A stretch of 64,000 nucleotides of DNA from positions 463,875 through 527,874 of the forward strand of contig NZ_JACHWB010000001.1 of NCBI RefSeq assembly GCF_014191055.1. Direction: 5' to 3'. The notes under the pieces were generated by a model. The model made no database searches. It was not told the origin of the DNA and saw only the letters and a list, made by a program, of their open reading frames with translations. Shown piece after piece: positions 33,893 to 43,356 of this stretch (position 1 is its first letter; each line of letters opens with the position of its first letter). The stretch is from Microvirga lupini (GTDB taxonomy: Bacteria; Pseudomonadota; Alphaproteobacteria; Rhizobiales; Beijerinckiaceae). A program made the translations under genes and the position numbers.

Positions 33893-34762
33893 GTGGACGC
33901 AGTCGAACCTCTTAAAGCGCGGCGCATCTATCTCCTTCTGCGTGAGCGCATTCTGAACGGTGCGTTAGAGCCCGGCTCACGCCTGCCGGGGGAGCTGTCG
34001 ATCGCGGCCGAGTACGGAGTGTCGCGCGTAACGGTGCGGCGTGCGCTCGATACCCTGGCGATCGATGGTCTCATTGATCGGCGCCCCGGTTCGGGAACCT
34101 TTGTCCGCGAGGGGAATTCGGTGCAGCCAATTGTGGCGGATCTCTCGAATGTGCTGTCCCATCTGGTCGAGATGGGGCGTAGGACTAGCGTGCGACTTCT
34201 GTCGTTTGCCTATGTGAATCCGTCTGAAAGCGTTGCCGGAGCGCTCGGGCTTGAACCGGGGGAGCGGGCGCAGCGCTCGATACGCGTGCGTCTCATCGAC
34301 GGCGCGCCTTTCTCCTATCTCGTGACTCATGTGCCGGAGCGTATCGGCGTCACCTACTCCGAGGCCGATCTGGCATCAATGCCGCTCCTCGGACTGCTGG
34401 AGCGGTCGGGAATCGTGGTCGATGAGGCAAGTCAGAGCATCGGCGCTACCTTGGCTGGACCAGATGTGGCGGACGCTCTGGGGCTGGAGATCGGCTCTCC
34501 TCTTCTTTCGCTCACACGTGTCGTGTGGGATCCGTCGGGCCAGGGAGTCGAGCATCTCCATGCCCTGTATAGGCCGGATCGCTATTCATTCCACATGGAT
34601 CTTGTGCGGACCGGCGCCGTCGGTGCCCGCCGATGGAATCCGGTGGTTAAGCCAACCACCGCAAGACCTGAGCTGCAAAAGTACAAAGCCAAGGGGCCGA
34701 AGAGCCTCAAGCCAAAGCCCCGCCCGGTGCGGGTGTCCACCCAGAGGAGAACATCGACATGA
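33893..34762 (+). CDS. GntR-family regulator, HutC/UTRA subfamily
   Basis: A 289-aa protein. HTH: RIYLLLRERILNGALEPGSR and YGVSRVTVRRALDTLAIDGL (residues 10-60). The C-terminal UTRA domain includes RAQRSIRVRLIDGAPFSYLV and GVEHLHALYRPDRYSFHM. The tail from residue 260 is basic and proline-rich. The start is GTG 33893 or TTG 33890, after GGAG; TTG at 33875 is too close to the site. Its stop overlaps the binding-protein start as ATGA, so the regulator is made from the operon it presumably controls. Confidence 0.84.
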   Translation: MDAVEPLKARRIYLLLRERILNGALEPGSRLPGELSIAAEYGVSRVTVRRALDTLAIDGLIDRRPGSGTFVREGNSVQPIVADLSNVLSHLVEMGRRTSVRLLSFAYVNPSESVAGALGLEPGERAQRSIRVRLIDGAPFSYLVTHVPERIGVTYSEADLASMPLLGLLERSGIVVDEASQSIGATLAGPDVADALGLEIGSPLLSLTRVVWDPSGQGVEHLHALYRPDRYSFHMDLVRTGAVGARRWNPVVKPTTARPELQKYKAKGPKSLKPKPRPVRVSTQRRTST

Positions 34763-35976
34763 AGAACATCATGCGTCCAACGCGTCGCTCAATCCTGCGG
34801 GCAGGTGCTGCTTCGGCGGCTGTCCTGGCCATGCCGGCTTACCTGCGCGCACAATCGCAATCCGTGAAGATCGGTATCCTGCAGCCCGTCACCGGGGCGC
34901 TCGCCCAGGACGGTGAATTCGGCCGCATGGGCGCCGAAATGGCCATCAAGGAAATCAACGATTCCGGCGGTCTCAAGGGCCTTGGCGGTGCCAAGCTCGA
35001 GATGGTGTTCGGCGATGCTCGTTCGAACCCGGAGGCAGGCACCCAGGAGGTCGAGAAGATGCAGGCCGACGGCGTTGCCGCCATCGTCGGCGGGTTCGCA
35101 AGTCCCATTTGCCTTGCGGCCACCCAGGCTGCGGCTCGCTATGACCTGCCTTACATCGTCGATGTCGGTGTCAGCGACCCAATTGTGCAGCGCGGCCTTA
35201 AGAATACCTTCCGCTTCGCCCCGGGTTTCGGCATCGTGACCGGATTTGCGCTCGACAACTTGGTCAAGCTGAACGATGGCGCTGGAAAGCCCGCCAAGAC
35301 GGTCGTGCTCGTGCATGAGGATGGGCTGTTCGGCTCGGGCCTGGCCAAGCTCATGCAGACGGAACTGCCGAAGCGCGGCTTCGAAATCCTTGAGACCATC
35401 GCGCATCCCACGCCCGCGCGCGATATGTCGAACGTCGCCCTCCGTATCCGCTCTCTCAACCCGGATCTCGTGATCCCGTCGAGCTATTACGGTGAATTCG
35501 TGCTGCTCGCCCGCACGATGCAGCAGCAGCGCATTCGGCCCAAGGGCGTCTATGCCGTCCTCAATGGCGCAGCCTCGAACTACCGTTTCGTGAAGGAGTT
35601 TCCGGAGGCCGCCAACGGTATCATGGATTGCAATCATTGGTACGATCCGCGCAATCCAAAGGCCTTGGAGCTCAAGAAGCAGGTCGAGGCACAGGGCAAG
35701 GTCTTCGCCTACAATGTACCGCTGAACTATTCCTGCGTGAAGCTACTGGCTGACGCCATTAATCGTGCCGGTTCGGCTGATCGCGCGAAGATCATCGAGG
35801 CACTGAATACCTCGACCTTCAAGGATCACATCATGCCCTATGGCGAGACCAAGTTCGTCAATGGACAGAACATGGGCGCCGCGCCCGTCAACACGCAGGT
35901 TCAGGGCAACGACATCAAGGTGATCTTCCCCGACACCTTCGCGGATGCGAAGCCGCAATTCCCGGTGACCGGCTGA
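34759..35976 (+). CDS. ABC transporter substrate-binding protein, branched-chain/amide type
   Basis: A 405-aa type I binding protein. The N-terminus MKNIMRPTRRSILRAGAASA looks like a twin-arginine signal, cleaved near YLRAQSQ. The mature start is VKIGILQPVTGALAQDGEFG. GGFASPICLAATQAAARYDL and VLVHEDGLFGSGLAKL follow the LivJ/AmiC pattern. It is the receptor for the permease and ATPase genes that follow. The downstream enzymes suggest a cyclic amide, imide or dicarboxylic compound as ligand; that is inference. Confidence 0.87.
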   Translation: MKNIMRPTRRSILRAGAASAAVLAMPAYLRAQSQSVKIGILQPVTGALAQDGEFGRMGAEMAIKEINDSGGLKGLGGAKLEMVFGDARSNPEAGTQEVEKMQADGVAAIVGGFASPICLAATQAAARYDLPYIVDVGVSDPIVQRGLKNTFRFAPGFGIVTGFALDNLVKLNDGAGKPAKTVVLVHEDGLFGSGLAKLMQTELPKRGFEILETIAHPTPARDMSNVALRIRSLNPDLVIPSSYYGEFVLLARTMQQQRIRPKGVYAVLNGAASNYRFVKEFPEAANGIMDCNHWYDPRNPKALELKKQVEAQGKVFAYNVPLNYSCVKLLADAINRAGSADRAKIIEALNTSTFKDHIMPYGETKFVNGQNMGAAPVNTQVQGNDIKVIFPDTFADAKPQFPVTG

Positions 35977-35987
35977 TCCTGAGCAAT

Positions 35988-36019
35988 GGCTCTGGGGCGC
36001 ACATTCGCTCCCCAGAGCC
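35988..36019 (+). terminator. Intercistronic hairpin between binding protein and livH-like permease
   Basis: The 10-bp perfect stem GGCTCTGGGG/CCCCAGAGCC with a 12-base loop begins 11 nt after the stop codon. There is no U-tract. It is the third hairpin in the window placed exactly between a binding protein and its membrane components. Confidence 0.65.
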
Positions 36020-36039
36020 TCTGAGGAGTGATTTAGACG

Positions 36040-36912
36040 ATGTATTCACCCGCCATCATAGCGGAGGCCATCGTAAACGGGCTGATGACGGGTACCGTCT
36101 ATGCGCTGATCGCGCTCGGCCTTACCCTGGTTTACGGTGTCCTTCACATCATCAACTTCGCCCATGGCGCGCTGCTCACTGCGGCAATGTTCGCCGTATG
36201 GGTTGTGTATGAGACCGTCGGGCTTGATCCTTATCTCGCCATCCTGCCACTGACGCCTCTTTTTTTCGGCATGGGCTATGCCGTTCAGCGCTTCGTGATC
36301 GGCCCAGCCAGCCATGGCAACGACAGCAACATCCTGCTCGTGACTCTCGGGCTTTCGATTGCGATTGAGAACGCCTTGCTGGCCGGGTTTCGCTCTGATA
36401 CGCGCACGCTCAACACTGACTACGGCTTTCAGGTCGTGGAGTTCGGGTCACTCCTTCTCTCCAAACCTCGTCTGATCGGCTTCGGGGCTGCAATATTGGT
36501 CACCGTGCTCCTGTGGCTTCTGCTCTCGCGCACCGATACGGGCAAGGCCATCCGGGCCGTTGCCAAGGAAAAGTTCGGCGCGAGCCTCGTCGGCATCGAT
36601 GTCGCTCATGTCTATGCCGTGACGTTCGGGCTTGGCTGCGCCTGCCTGGCTGTAGCGGCCTGCCTGCTCATGCCCACCTTCTACGTCAACCCGCGCATCG
36701 GGCAGGCCTTCGTGCTAGTCGCTTTCACGATTGTTGTCCTAGGAGGCATGGGTTCGATCCCCGGCGCGCTCCTCGGAGGCTTGTTCATTGGGGTTGTCGA
36801 GAGCCTTTGCGGTCTCTTTCTCGGGGACTCGCTCGGACAGATCGGAATTTTCCTCATCTTCATCCTGGTGCTGCTTGTGCGGCCGACGGGAATGTTCGGA
36901 GCGAAGGCATGA
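36040..36912 (+). CDS. livH: Branched-chain-type ABC transporter permease (LivH-like)
   Basis: A 290-aa permease. LGLTLVYGVLHIINFAHGAL near residue 25 is the LivH signature, and KAIRAVAKEKFGASLVGIDV near residue 168 is the coupling loop. About eight hydrophobic segments are seen. GAGGAGTG precedes the ATG by about 10 nt. The stop overlaps livM by ATGA. It belongs to the second Liv-type importer of the window, whose gene order (HMGF) is the same as at 13.7 kb. Confidence 0.88.
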   Translation: MYSPAIIAEAIVNGLMTGTVYALIALGLTLVYGVLHIINFAHGALLTAAMFAVWVVYETVGLDPYLAILPLTPLFFGMGYAVQRFVIGPASHGNDSNILLVTLGLSIAIENALLAGFRSDTRTLNTDYGFQVVEFGSLLLSKPRLIGFGAAILVTVLLWLLLSRTDTGKAIRAVAKEKFGASLVGIDVAHVYAVTFGLGCACLAVAACLLMPTFYVNPRIGQAFVLVAFTIVVLGGMGSIPGALLGGLFIGVVESLCGLFLGDSLGQIGIFLIFILVLLVRPTGMFGAKA

Positions 36913-37877
36913 CATTTCGTGACATCGTTCCGATTGCCGTCGTGATCGCGCTCCTGGCTTTCGTGCCAGCCTTCGTTACGGCGAACACGGTTCTCAATTT
37001 CCTCGTTTTCACCCTTATCATCGCGCTTGCCGCTCAGGGTTGGAACATTCTCGGCGGCTTCGGCGGACAGTTCTCATTCGGCCACGCCGCCTTCTTCGGA
37101 ACAGGTGCCTACGCGGCAGCGCTGCTTCAGGTCCGCTTTGGAATGAACCCCTGGGTTGCCTTCGTCATTGGCGCCGTGGCGGGCGCGGCGGTCGGCTGGA
37201 TGATCGGGTATCTAAGCTTCCGGTCGGGCCTCCGCGGTTCCTACTTCGCGCTAGTCACGCTCGCTTTCGCCGAGGTGCTGCGCATTCTCGCCAACGCGGC
37301 GACCTTCACAGGCGGGGCTGCGGGCGTCCTGATCAAGCTGGATGTGCGGCCTGACAATTTCCAGTTTGAGAGCAGGGGCGCCTTCTTCTGGATCGCGCTG
37401 GCCCTCGTCGGCGCCGTGCTCGTCCTGACCCGCTGGATCGAGCGCTCGCGATTCGGCGCTCAGCTCGTAGCTGTGCGGGAGAACGAAGCGGCTGCCAAGG
37501 CGCTCGGCGTCGATACGCTGCGGGTGAAACTCGGAGCGATCACGGCCTCCGGGGCTGTGACGGCGGCGGCCGGCGGCCTCTACGCCCAGTACTTTCTCTA
37601 TGTGGATGCCAATATCGCATACGGCACCTGGATCTCGGTCGAGGCGATCCTCGCCCCCATCGTTGGGGGGCTTGGAACCGTGTTCGGTCCTTTGGTCGGT
37701 GCAGTGGCCCTGCATGGGCTAGGCGAGATCACCAAGCTTGCAGCCGGCAGCGTTCCAGGGATCGATCTCATGGTCTTCGGCGGCCTTCTGGTTGCGGCCG
37801 TTGCCTTTGCTCCTCAGGGCATACTCGGTCTCCTTCGCCGACCGGGTCAATCGAAGGGGGCTGCTCGCCATGCTTGA
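36909..37877 (+). CDS. livM: Branched-chain-type ABC transporter permease (LivM-like)
   Basis: A 322-aa permease from ATG 36909. GGFGGQFSFGHAAFFGTGAY near residue 50 is the LivM signature. AVRENEAAAKALGVDTLRVK near residue 190 is the cytoplasmic coupling loop. It lacks the long N-terminal extension of the copy at 14573. The last 8 nt overlap livG. A longer upstream frame lies inside livH and is rejected. Confidence 0.88.
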   Translation: MTFRDIVPIAVVIALLAFVPAFVTANTVLNFLVFTLIIALAAQGWNILGGFGGQFSFGHAAFFGTGAYAAALLQVRFGMNPWVAFVIGAVAGAAVGWMIGYLSFRSGLRGSYFALVTLAFAEVLRILANAATFTGGAAGVLIKLDVRPDNFQFESRGAFFWIALALVGAVLVLTRWIERSRFGAQLVAVRENEAAAKALGVDTLRVKLGAITASGAVTAAAGGLYAQYFLYVDANIAYGTWISVEAILAPIVGGLGTVFGPLVGAVALHGLGEITKLAAGSVPGIDLMVFGGLLVAAVAFAPQGILGLLRRPGQSKGAARHA

Positions 37878-38613
37878 GGTGCAGAATGCGACCAAGCGCT
37901 TCGGTGGTCTCGTCGCTGTCAACCAAGCATCCCTCAAGGTGGCGGCAGGATCAATCACCGGCCTGATCGGCCCAAACGGTGCTGGAAAGACAACGCTTTT
38001 CACGCTGATCTCCGGCTTTGAGAAACCAACCGAGGGACGCGTCCTGTTCGAGGGACAGGATATCAGCCACGATGAACCGCATGTCCGGGCCCGTCGTGGC
38101 ATCGCCCGCACATTCCAGATCGTGCAGCCGTTCGCAGGCCTCTCCGTTCTTGAAAATATCGCCGTCGGCGCGCACCTGCGCCACGCGAAGCGCAGAGACG
38201 CGATGGCCCGTGCCGAGGAGGTGGGCCGTCGCGTTGGGCTCGGTCCCGAACTCGACAAATCAGCCTCCAGCCTGACGGTAGCGGGCCGAAAGCGGCTTGA
38301 ACTCGCCCGCGCTCTCGCAACGGAGCCGAAGCTGCTGCTGCTCGACGAAGTGCTGGCAGGCCTGAATCCCTCCGAGATCCGCGACATCATCCCTGTCATT
38401 CGGACAATCCGCGACGAGGGGACTACGATCCTGATGATAGAGCATGTCATGCAGGCTGTAATGAATCTCTGCGAGCAGGTCTATGTTCTTGCGCAAGGGC
38501 GCATCATCGCCGAAGGGCCTCCCGCCGATGTCTGCGACGATGCGAAGGTCATCGAAGCCTATCTCGGGGCCGGCGCGGCCGAACGCCTGAAGCGGGAGAA
38601 GGTCCATGCTTGA
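37870..38613 (+). CDS. livG: Branched-chain-type ABC transporter ATPase (LivG-like)
   Basis: A 247-aa NBD from ATG 37870. Walker A is GPNGAGKTTL near residue 37 and Walker B is KLLLLDEVLAGLNPSE near residue 153. The catalytic segment reads DEVLAGL where most ATPases have DEPxAGL, a known LivG variant. The signature position is SLTVAGRKRLELARAL, without a classical LSGGQ. It is flanked by 8-nt overlaps with both neighbours. Confidence 0.88.
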   Translation: MLEVQNATKRFGGLVAVNQASLKVAAGSITGLIGPNGAGKTTLFTLISGFEKPTEGRVLFEGQDISHDEPHVRARRGIARTFQIVQPFAGLSVLENIAVGAHLRHAKRRDAMARAEEVGRRVGLGPELDKSASSLTVAGRKRLELARALATEPKLLLLDEVLAGLNPSEIRDIIPVIRTIRDEGTTILMIEHVMQAVMNLCEQVYVLAQGRIIAEGPPADVCDDAKVIEAYLGAGAAERLKREKVHA

Positions 38614-39307
38614 GGTGAGCGGATTGAGAGCAGGGTATGGCGGCACGGAAGTGCTGCGCGGCCTCGATCTGTCCGTCGGCACCGGCGAGATCGTCGCGGT
38701 GCTCGGCTCCAACGGCGTCGGCAAGACCACGCTGAACAAAGTCCTGTCCGGTGTTCTGCGCGCAAATGAGGGCGAGATCCGGTTCGATGGAAAGGTGCTC
38801 ACCGGAGCATCCTCGGCGGATATTGTGAGGGCCGGCCTCATCCAAGTTCCGGAAGGCCGCAAGATCTTCCCGAACATGTCGGTGCGGGAGAACCTCGAAC
38901 TCGGCAGCTATCGGCGCGGGCGCGACCGGCGATCCAGCAATCTGGAGCGAGTCTTCGACACCTTCCCCCGCCTGCGGGAGCGTAGCAGCCAAGCGGCCGG
39001 CACCTTGTCGGGCGGTGAGCAGCAGATGCTGGCCATCGGGCGCGGGATGATGGCGGAACCGCGCCTGCTAATCCTCGATGAACCGTCGCTCGGCCTGTCG
39101 CCGCTGCTCGTGGAGGAAATGTTCGCTCTGATCCGGCGCCTCAATGGCAATGGGCTGCCGATCCTCCTCGTCGAGCAGAACGTGGTTCAGTCACTTGAAT
39201 GCGCATCGCGCGCCTACATTCTGGAGAATGGAACCATCGCCCTGTCGGGATCGGCCGAACAGGTCCGCAATGACCCAGAACTCAAGCGCGCCTATCTCGG
39301 TATGTGA
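38606..39307 (+). CDS. livF: Branched-chain-type ABC transporter ATPase (LivF-like)
   Basis: A 233-aa NBD. Walker A GSNGVGKTTLNKVLSG is near residue 35. The signature LSGGEQQMLAIGRGM is near residue 130, and Walker B is LLILDEPSLGLSPLLVEEMF. It starts within the last 8 nt of livG and ends 13 nt before the MmgE/PrpD gene, so transport and catabolic genes form one transcript. Confidence 0.89.
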   Translation: MLEVSGLRAGYGGTEVLRGLDLSVGTGEIVAVLGSNGVGKTTLNKVLSGVLRANEGEIRFDGKVLTGASSADIVRAGLIQVPEGRKIFPNMSVRENLELGSYRRGRDRRSSNLERVFDTFPRLRERSSQAAGTLSGGEQQMLAIGRGMMAEPRLLILDEPSLGLSPLLVEEMFALIRRLNGNGLPILLVEQNVVQSLECASRAYILENGTIALSGSAEQVRNDPELKRAYLGM

Positions 39308-39320
39308 CGGAGAAGACTTC

Positions 39321-40751
39321 ATGACGATCGTCACACAGAATGTCATTCCCGCATCCGTTCTGTTGCAGGACGGGCAGCCCCAATGGCTCCGGCAATGGGG
39401 CAGCTTCGCGGCCCGGACCCAGTTCGCGGATCTGCCTTTACCCGTGGTCGAGCGCACGAAGCTCGTGCTTCTCGACTGCATCGGCGCCATGGCTGCCGGA
39501 ATGCAGGAACCGGAGATGCGCAGCCTCGTCTCGCGACTTGGACAACGCGAGAGGATGGAGGGGCAGGTTCCGGTGATCGGGGCAGGCCGCCGCATGAGCG
39601 CGCTGCTTGCAAGCCTGCTCAACGGCACGGCAGGCACGATGCTGGAACTCGACGAGGGCAATCAATATGCGCGCGGCCACCCCGGAATCCACGTGGTCCC
39701 GGCCGCCCTGGCGGCGGGCGAGCGCTGCGCAGCTTCGGGCGCGGACCTGATCCTGGCGATCGCACTTGGCTATGAAATTGGGTCTCGTGTCGGCATCGGA
39801 TCGAAACTGCGGGTGACCATGCATCCCCATGGCACCTGGGGCACGATCGGCGCTGCAATGGCGGCTGCAAGGCTTGAGGCGGCTACGCCGGACCAGATCA
39901 TAGAGACTATCAATCTCGCTTCGAGCTTTGGCCTGTCGACGAGCCGGCGCACGATGCTGGAAGGCGGAACCGTGCGCAACACGTATGCGGGTTTTTCAAA
40001 CCAGCTTGGCCTCATGGCATGGGAGCTGCAGGCATCCGGCTTCGTCGGAGAGACCGATGGCGTCGGGACCGTCTATGGAACCGTGATCGCCGAGAACTTT
40101 CAGCCGGACGAGATGGTGCTGGAACTCGGCGAACGCTGGGAAATCGCCCGCAACTATTTCAAGAGGCATGCGGCTTGCCGCTACACTCACGGCGCTCTCG
40201 ACGCCCTTGGCGAAATTGTGCGTCAGCTGGGAGGCCCGATTGATCCTGCGTCTATCGAAGCGATCGAAGTCGATACCTATGTTTGGGCGGCGCAGCTCGA
40301 CTCGGCCGACCCCAGAAACATGCTGGCTGCAAAATTCTCCCTGCCCTTTGCATTGGCAACCTACATCGTCAATGGCGCCGCCGATGTGCCGGCTTTCCGC
40401 GAGGAGGCCCAGGCGAATCCGATTGCCCGCGATCTCGCGCGTCGCGTCACGGTGCGTGAGGATGCAGCACTAACAGCGATGCTTCCGGGCCTACGCCCGG
40501 CTCGGGTTCGGGTTCGCTTGAGAGACGGCCGGCAATTGGCGGCCGAGGTGCTCACCAACAAGGGTGACACCGAAGATCCGTACTCGCCCGAAGATGTGCA
40601 TGCCAAGTTCCGGGAGCTGACAGAGCCCGTCTGGGGCGGCCCGCATGCGGAGCTCATCATGGCCGAGGTCGACACCATCAATGGCGCATCTAACATCCGT
40701 GAGCTGCTGGATCTTCTTGCCCGCTCTCCCCAACACGGTTGGTCACAATGA
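39321..40751 (+). CDS. MmgE/PrpD family protein
   Basis: A 476-aa protein from ATG 39321, with ACGGAGAAG upstream. Family marks are VVERTKLVLLDCIGAMAAGM, then LNGTAGTMLELDEGNQYARG and GHPGIHVVPAALAAGERCAA in the helical domain. FKRHAACRYTHGALDALGEI follows in the smaller domain. PrpD members dehydrate 2-methylcitrate. Other members act on cis-aconitate or remain unassigned. Next to it is a lyase of the PrpB/ICL superfamily, so a PrpD/PrpB-like dehydration-lyase pair on a related substrate is a fair guess. No methylcitrate synthase is present. Confidence 0.86.
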   Translation: MTIVTQNVIPASVLLQDGQPQWLRQWGSFAARTQFADLPLPVVERTKLVLLDCIGAMAAGMQEPEMRSLVSRLGQRERMEGQVPVIGAGRRMSALLASLLNGTAGTMLELDEGNQYARGHPGIHVVPAALAAGERCAASGADLILAIALGYEIGSRVGIGSKLRVTMHPHGTWGTIGAAMAAARLEAATPDQIIETINLASSFGLSTSRRTMLEGGTVRNTYAGFSNQLGLMAWELQASGFVGETDGVGTVYGTVIAENFQPDEMVLELGERWEIARNYFKRHAACRYTHGALDALGEIVRQLGGPIDPASIEAIEVDTYVWAAQLDSADPRNMLAAKFSLPFALATYIVNGAADVPAFREEAQANPIARDLARRVTVREDAALTAMLPGLRPARVRVRLRDGRQLAAEVLTNKGDTEDPYSPEDVHAKFRELTEPVWGGPHAELIMAEVDTINGASNIRELLDLLARSPQHGWSQ

Positions 40752-41626
40752 ATTTCAAGGAACGAATTCTTCAGAACAAGGTCATCGTTGCGCCCGGCGT
40801 CTTTGACCCATTGACCGCATCGATTGCAACGGAGACCGGCTTCGAGGCTCTCTACCTGTCCGGTGCGGCGATGGCCTATACACGACTTGGGCGTCCCGAT
40901 ATTGGCTTGGTCTCCATGAGCGAGGTCGCTGAAACCATCGCGCTGGTGCGCGACCGGGTATCGACGCCGCTCGTGGTGGACGCGGATAACGGCTACGGCA
41001 ATGCGCTGAACGTTCAGCGCACGGTCCGGATCTTCGAGCGCGCCGGCGCAACTGCGATTCAGCTCGAGGACCAAAGCTTTCCCAAGCGTTGCGGTCATCT
41101 GCAGGACAAGTCGATCATTCCGGCCGACGAAATGGCCGGCAAGATCAAGGCCGCAGTAGATGCACGCGCATCCGAAGAGACCGTGATCATCGCTCGCACC
41201 GACGCGGTCGCCGTCGAAGGCTTCGAGCCGGCGATCGAGCGGGCGCGGCTTTATGCGGAGGCTGGAGCTGACGTGCTTTTCGTGGAAGCTCCTAAGTCCC
41301 GCGAGCAGCTCGCCGCCGTGACGTCTGCCATCGGGTCGTTGCGCCCACTCCTCGCCAATATGGTCGAGGGCGGTGAGACGCCTTTGTCCTCTGCGCATGA
41401 CCTTGGCGCAATCGGTTTCCGGCTCGTTATCTTCCCGGGCGGCATCGTGCGTGCTCTGGCCCGCACTGCGCAGGATTATTACCGCTCGCTCCATGCCCAC
41501 GGCACAAACGAACCCTTTCGTGATCACATGTTCGACTTCACGGCGCTGAACCGACTCATCGGCACCCCTGAAATGCTGGCGCTCGGCGAACGCTATGAAT
41601 CTTTCGATCGGGAGACTGGCCAATGA
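40748..41626 (+). CDS. Isocitrate lyase/PEP mutase superfamily lyase
   Basis: A 292-aa TIM-barrel protein from ATG 40748 (ATGA overlap with MmgE/PrpD). The catalytic loop is intact: LEDQSFPKRCGH near residue 113, carrying the KxCGH cysteine of the C-C lyases. The metal-binding loop VVDADNGYGN near residue 78 has N where methylisocitrate lyase usually has T. Superfamily members include methylisocitrate lyase, 2,3-dimethylmalate lyase and oxaloacetate decarboxylase. The KRCGH motif favours a lyase. Products would be pyruvate, glyoxylate or similar plus an acid. Confidence 0.86.
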   Translation: MNFKERILQNKVIVAPGVFDPLTASIATETGFEALYLSGAAMAYTRLGRPDIGLVSMSEVAETIALVRDRVSTPLVVDADNGYGNALNVQRTVRIFERAGATAIQLEDQSFPKRCGHLQDKSIIPADEMAGKIKAAVDARASEETVIIARTDAVAVEGFEPAIERARLYAEAGADVLFVEAPKSREQLAAVTSAIGSLRPLLANMVEGGETPLSSAHDLGAIGFRLVIFPGGIVRALARTAQDYYRSLHAHGTNEPFRDHMFDFTALNRLIGTPEMLALGERYESFDRETGQ

Positions 41627-43356
41627 GCGGTATCGATCCCGTCACCTTGGCTGTCCTGAAAGGCCGACTCGAGCAGATCGCGGACGAGATGGACGCGACT
41701 CTCTACCGCTCCGCATTCAATCCGATCATTGCGGAAGCTCGCGATGCCTGTCATGGGCTTTACCACCCCGTCACCGGTGCAACCCTCGTACAGGGTACGA
41801 ACGGGTTGCCCATTTTCGTCGGCGCGATGGCGTTTGCCGTGAAAGCTGTGATCGATAAGGTCGAGAGGGAAGGGGGGCTGGAGCCGGGCGATACCTTCCT
41901 GTTCAACGATCCCTATGACGGCGGCACGCACCTGAACGACTTTCGTCTCGTACGACCAATCTTTCGGGACGACAGGCTCTATTGCTGGCTCGCATCCGTT
42001 GGTCACTGGCTCGACATTGGCGGCAATGTGCCAGGTGGCTTCAACGCCCAAGCGACTGAAAGCTTCCAGGAGGGCGTCCGCTTTCCACCTGTCAAACTCA
42101 TTCGGGCAGGGTTGATGAACGAAGACATCGTGGCAATTCTTTCCGCAAACGCCCGGGTACCGGTGTCGAACTTCGGCGATCTCAACGGCCAGCTCAATGC
42201 TCTGGATCTCGGCGAGAGGCGCCTGACGGAGCTTCTCGACGAATATGGCGATGCGACCGTTGCAACGGCTTTCGACGCGTTCTCGGATCGCGCGGAGGCG
42301 ATGATGCGCGCAGCCGTCAGCGCGCTGCCGGATGGCACCTATTCGTTTGAAGATTACCTCGACAACGATGGCATCACCGATCATCGGCTCACGATTGCCC
42401 TGGACCTCACAGTTGCAGGTGATGTGATGACGCTGGACTTTTCGCGCTCGTCCGCGCCCTGCGCCGGGCCGCTCAATATCGCCTATTCGACGGCCGTTGC
42501 CTGTTGCTACGTAGCCCTCAAGCACGTCTTTACCGACGTTCCAGCCAATGCCGGCTGCCTGCGGCCGATCACCTTCGTGATCCCCAGTACGACGCTCCTC
42601 GGTGTCAAGGCACCGAAGCCTGTCGGGGGGTATACGGAGACGATCCTCCGTGTCATCGGGGTTGTCTTCGGCGCTTTGGCAAAGGCCGACCCGAGCCGTG
42701 CGACGGCTGGCCCGTTCGGCACGATCAATGCTCTGTCGCTGGCGGGGCATCGTCCCGATGGCTCGCGCTGGGTGATGTTTTCGTTCTTCGGTGGCGGCCT
42801 CGGCGGCAATCCGGAGAGCGATGGGCTGAACCATGCCAACAATCCGATCTCGACAGCCACGATTCCTCCGGCGGAAATCCTGGAGGCCGCCTATCCGGTC
42901 ATGTTCACCCAATGGGCATTGCGGCCGGATTCTGCGGGGGCAGGAACTCATCGCGGCGGTGTCGGGGCGATCTACGAGATCGAATCTTTGACTGATGCGG
43001 ATGTGTTCCTTCTGGGCGAGCGCGGCAGGTTCGCACCGTTCGGCGTGTCAGGCGGTCTGCCCGCGTCCCTGAACAAGTTTTTCTGGCAGACGGATAAAGG
43101 CGAGTTTTCACCGCCGATGGCATCCAAGGTCGCGAACGTGAAGATCCGCGCAGGTCAGCGCGTGCGTCTGGAGTCGCCCGGGGGCGGCGGATGGGGCGAT
43201 CCTCTGCAGCGTGACCCACAGCGCGTCGCCCGTGACGTGCGGCTGGGCTATGTCAATTCCGAGACGGCGGCGCGCGATTACGGCGTCGTTGTCATGGAGA
43301 ATGGCGAATTAGACGAGAGCGCAACCGTCGCTCTGAGAAAGGGTGCAGCCGCATGA
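41623..43356 (+). CDS. hyuB: Hydantoinase B/oxoprolinase family subunit (HyuB)
   Basis: A 577-aa protein starting inside the stop of the lyase gene (ATGA). It begins IDPVTLAVLKGRLEQIADEM, the universal HyuB start, then FNDPYDGGTHLNDFRLVRPI near residue 95, GLNHANNPISTATIPPAEIL near residue 405 and RLESPGGGGWGDPLQRDPQR near the C-terminus. With HyuA it performs ATP-dependent opening of cyclic amides such as N-methylhydantoin or 5-oxoproline. Related pairs are carboxylases for acetone or acetophenone. No third, carboxylase-type gamma subunit is present, so ring opening is preferred. Confidence 0.87.
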   Translation: MSGIDPVTLAVLKGRLEQIADEMDATLYRSAFNPIIAEARDACHGLYHPVTGATLVQGTNGLPIFVGAMAFAVKAVIDKVEREGGLEPGDTFLFNDPYDGGTHLNDFRLVRPIFRDDRLYCWLASVGHWLDIGGNVPGGFNAQATESFQEGVRFPPVKLIRAGLMNEDIVAILSANARVPVSNFGDLNGQLNALDLGERRLTELLDEYGDATVATAFDAFSDRAEAMMRAAVSALPDGTYSFEDYLDNDGITDHRLTIALDLTVAGDVMTLDFSRSSAPCAGPLNIAYSTAVACCYVALKHVFTDVPANAGCLRPITFVIPSTTLLGVKAPKPVGGYTETILRVIGVVFGALAKADPSRATAGPFGTINALSLAGHRPDGSRWVMFSFFGGGLGGNPESDGLNHANNPISTATIPPAEILEAAYPVMFTQWALRPDSAGAGTHRGGVGAIYEIESLTDADVFLLGERGRFAPFGVSGGLPASLNKFFWQTDKGEFSPPMASKVANVKIRAGQRVRLESPGGGGWGDPLQRDPQRVARDVRLGYVNSETAARDYGVVVMENGELDESATVALRKGAAA

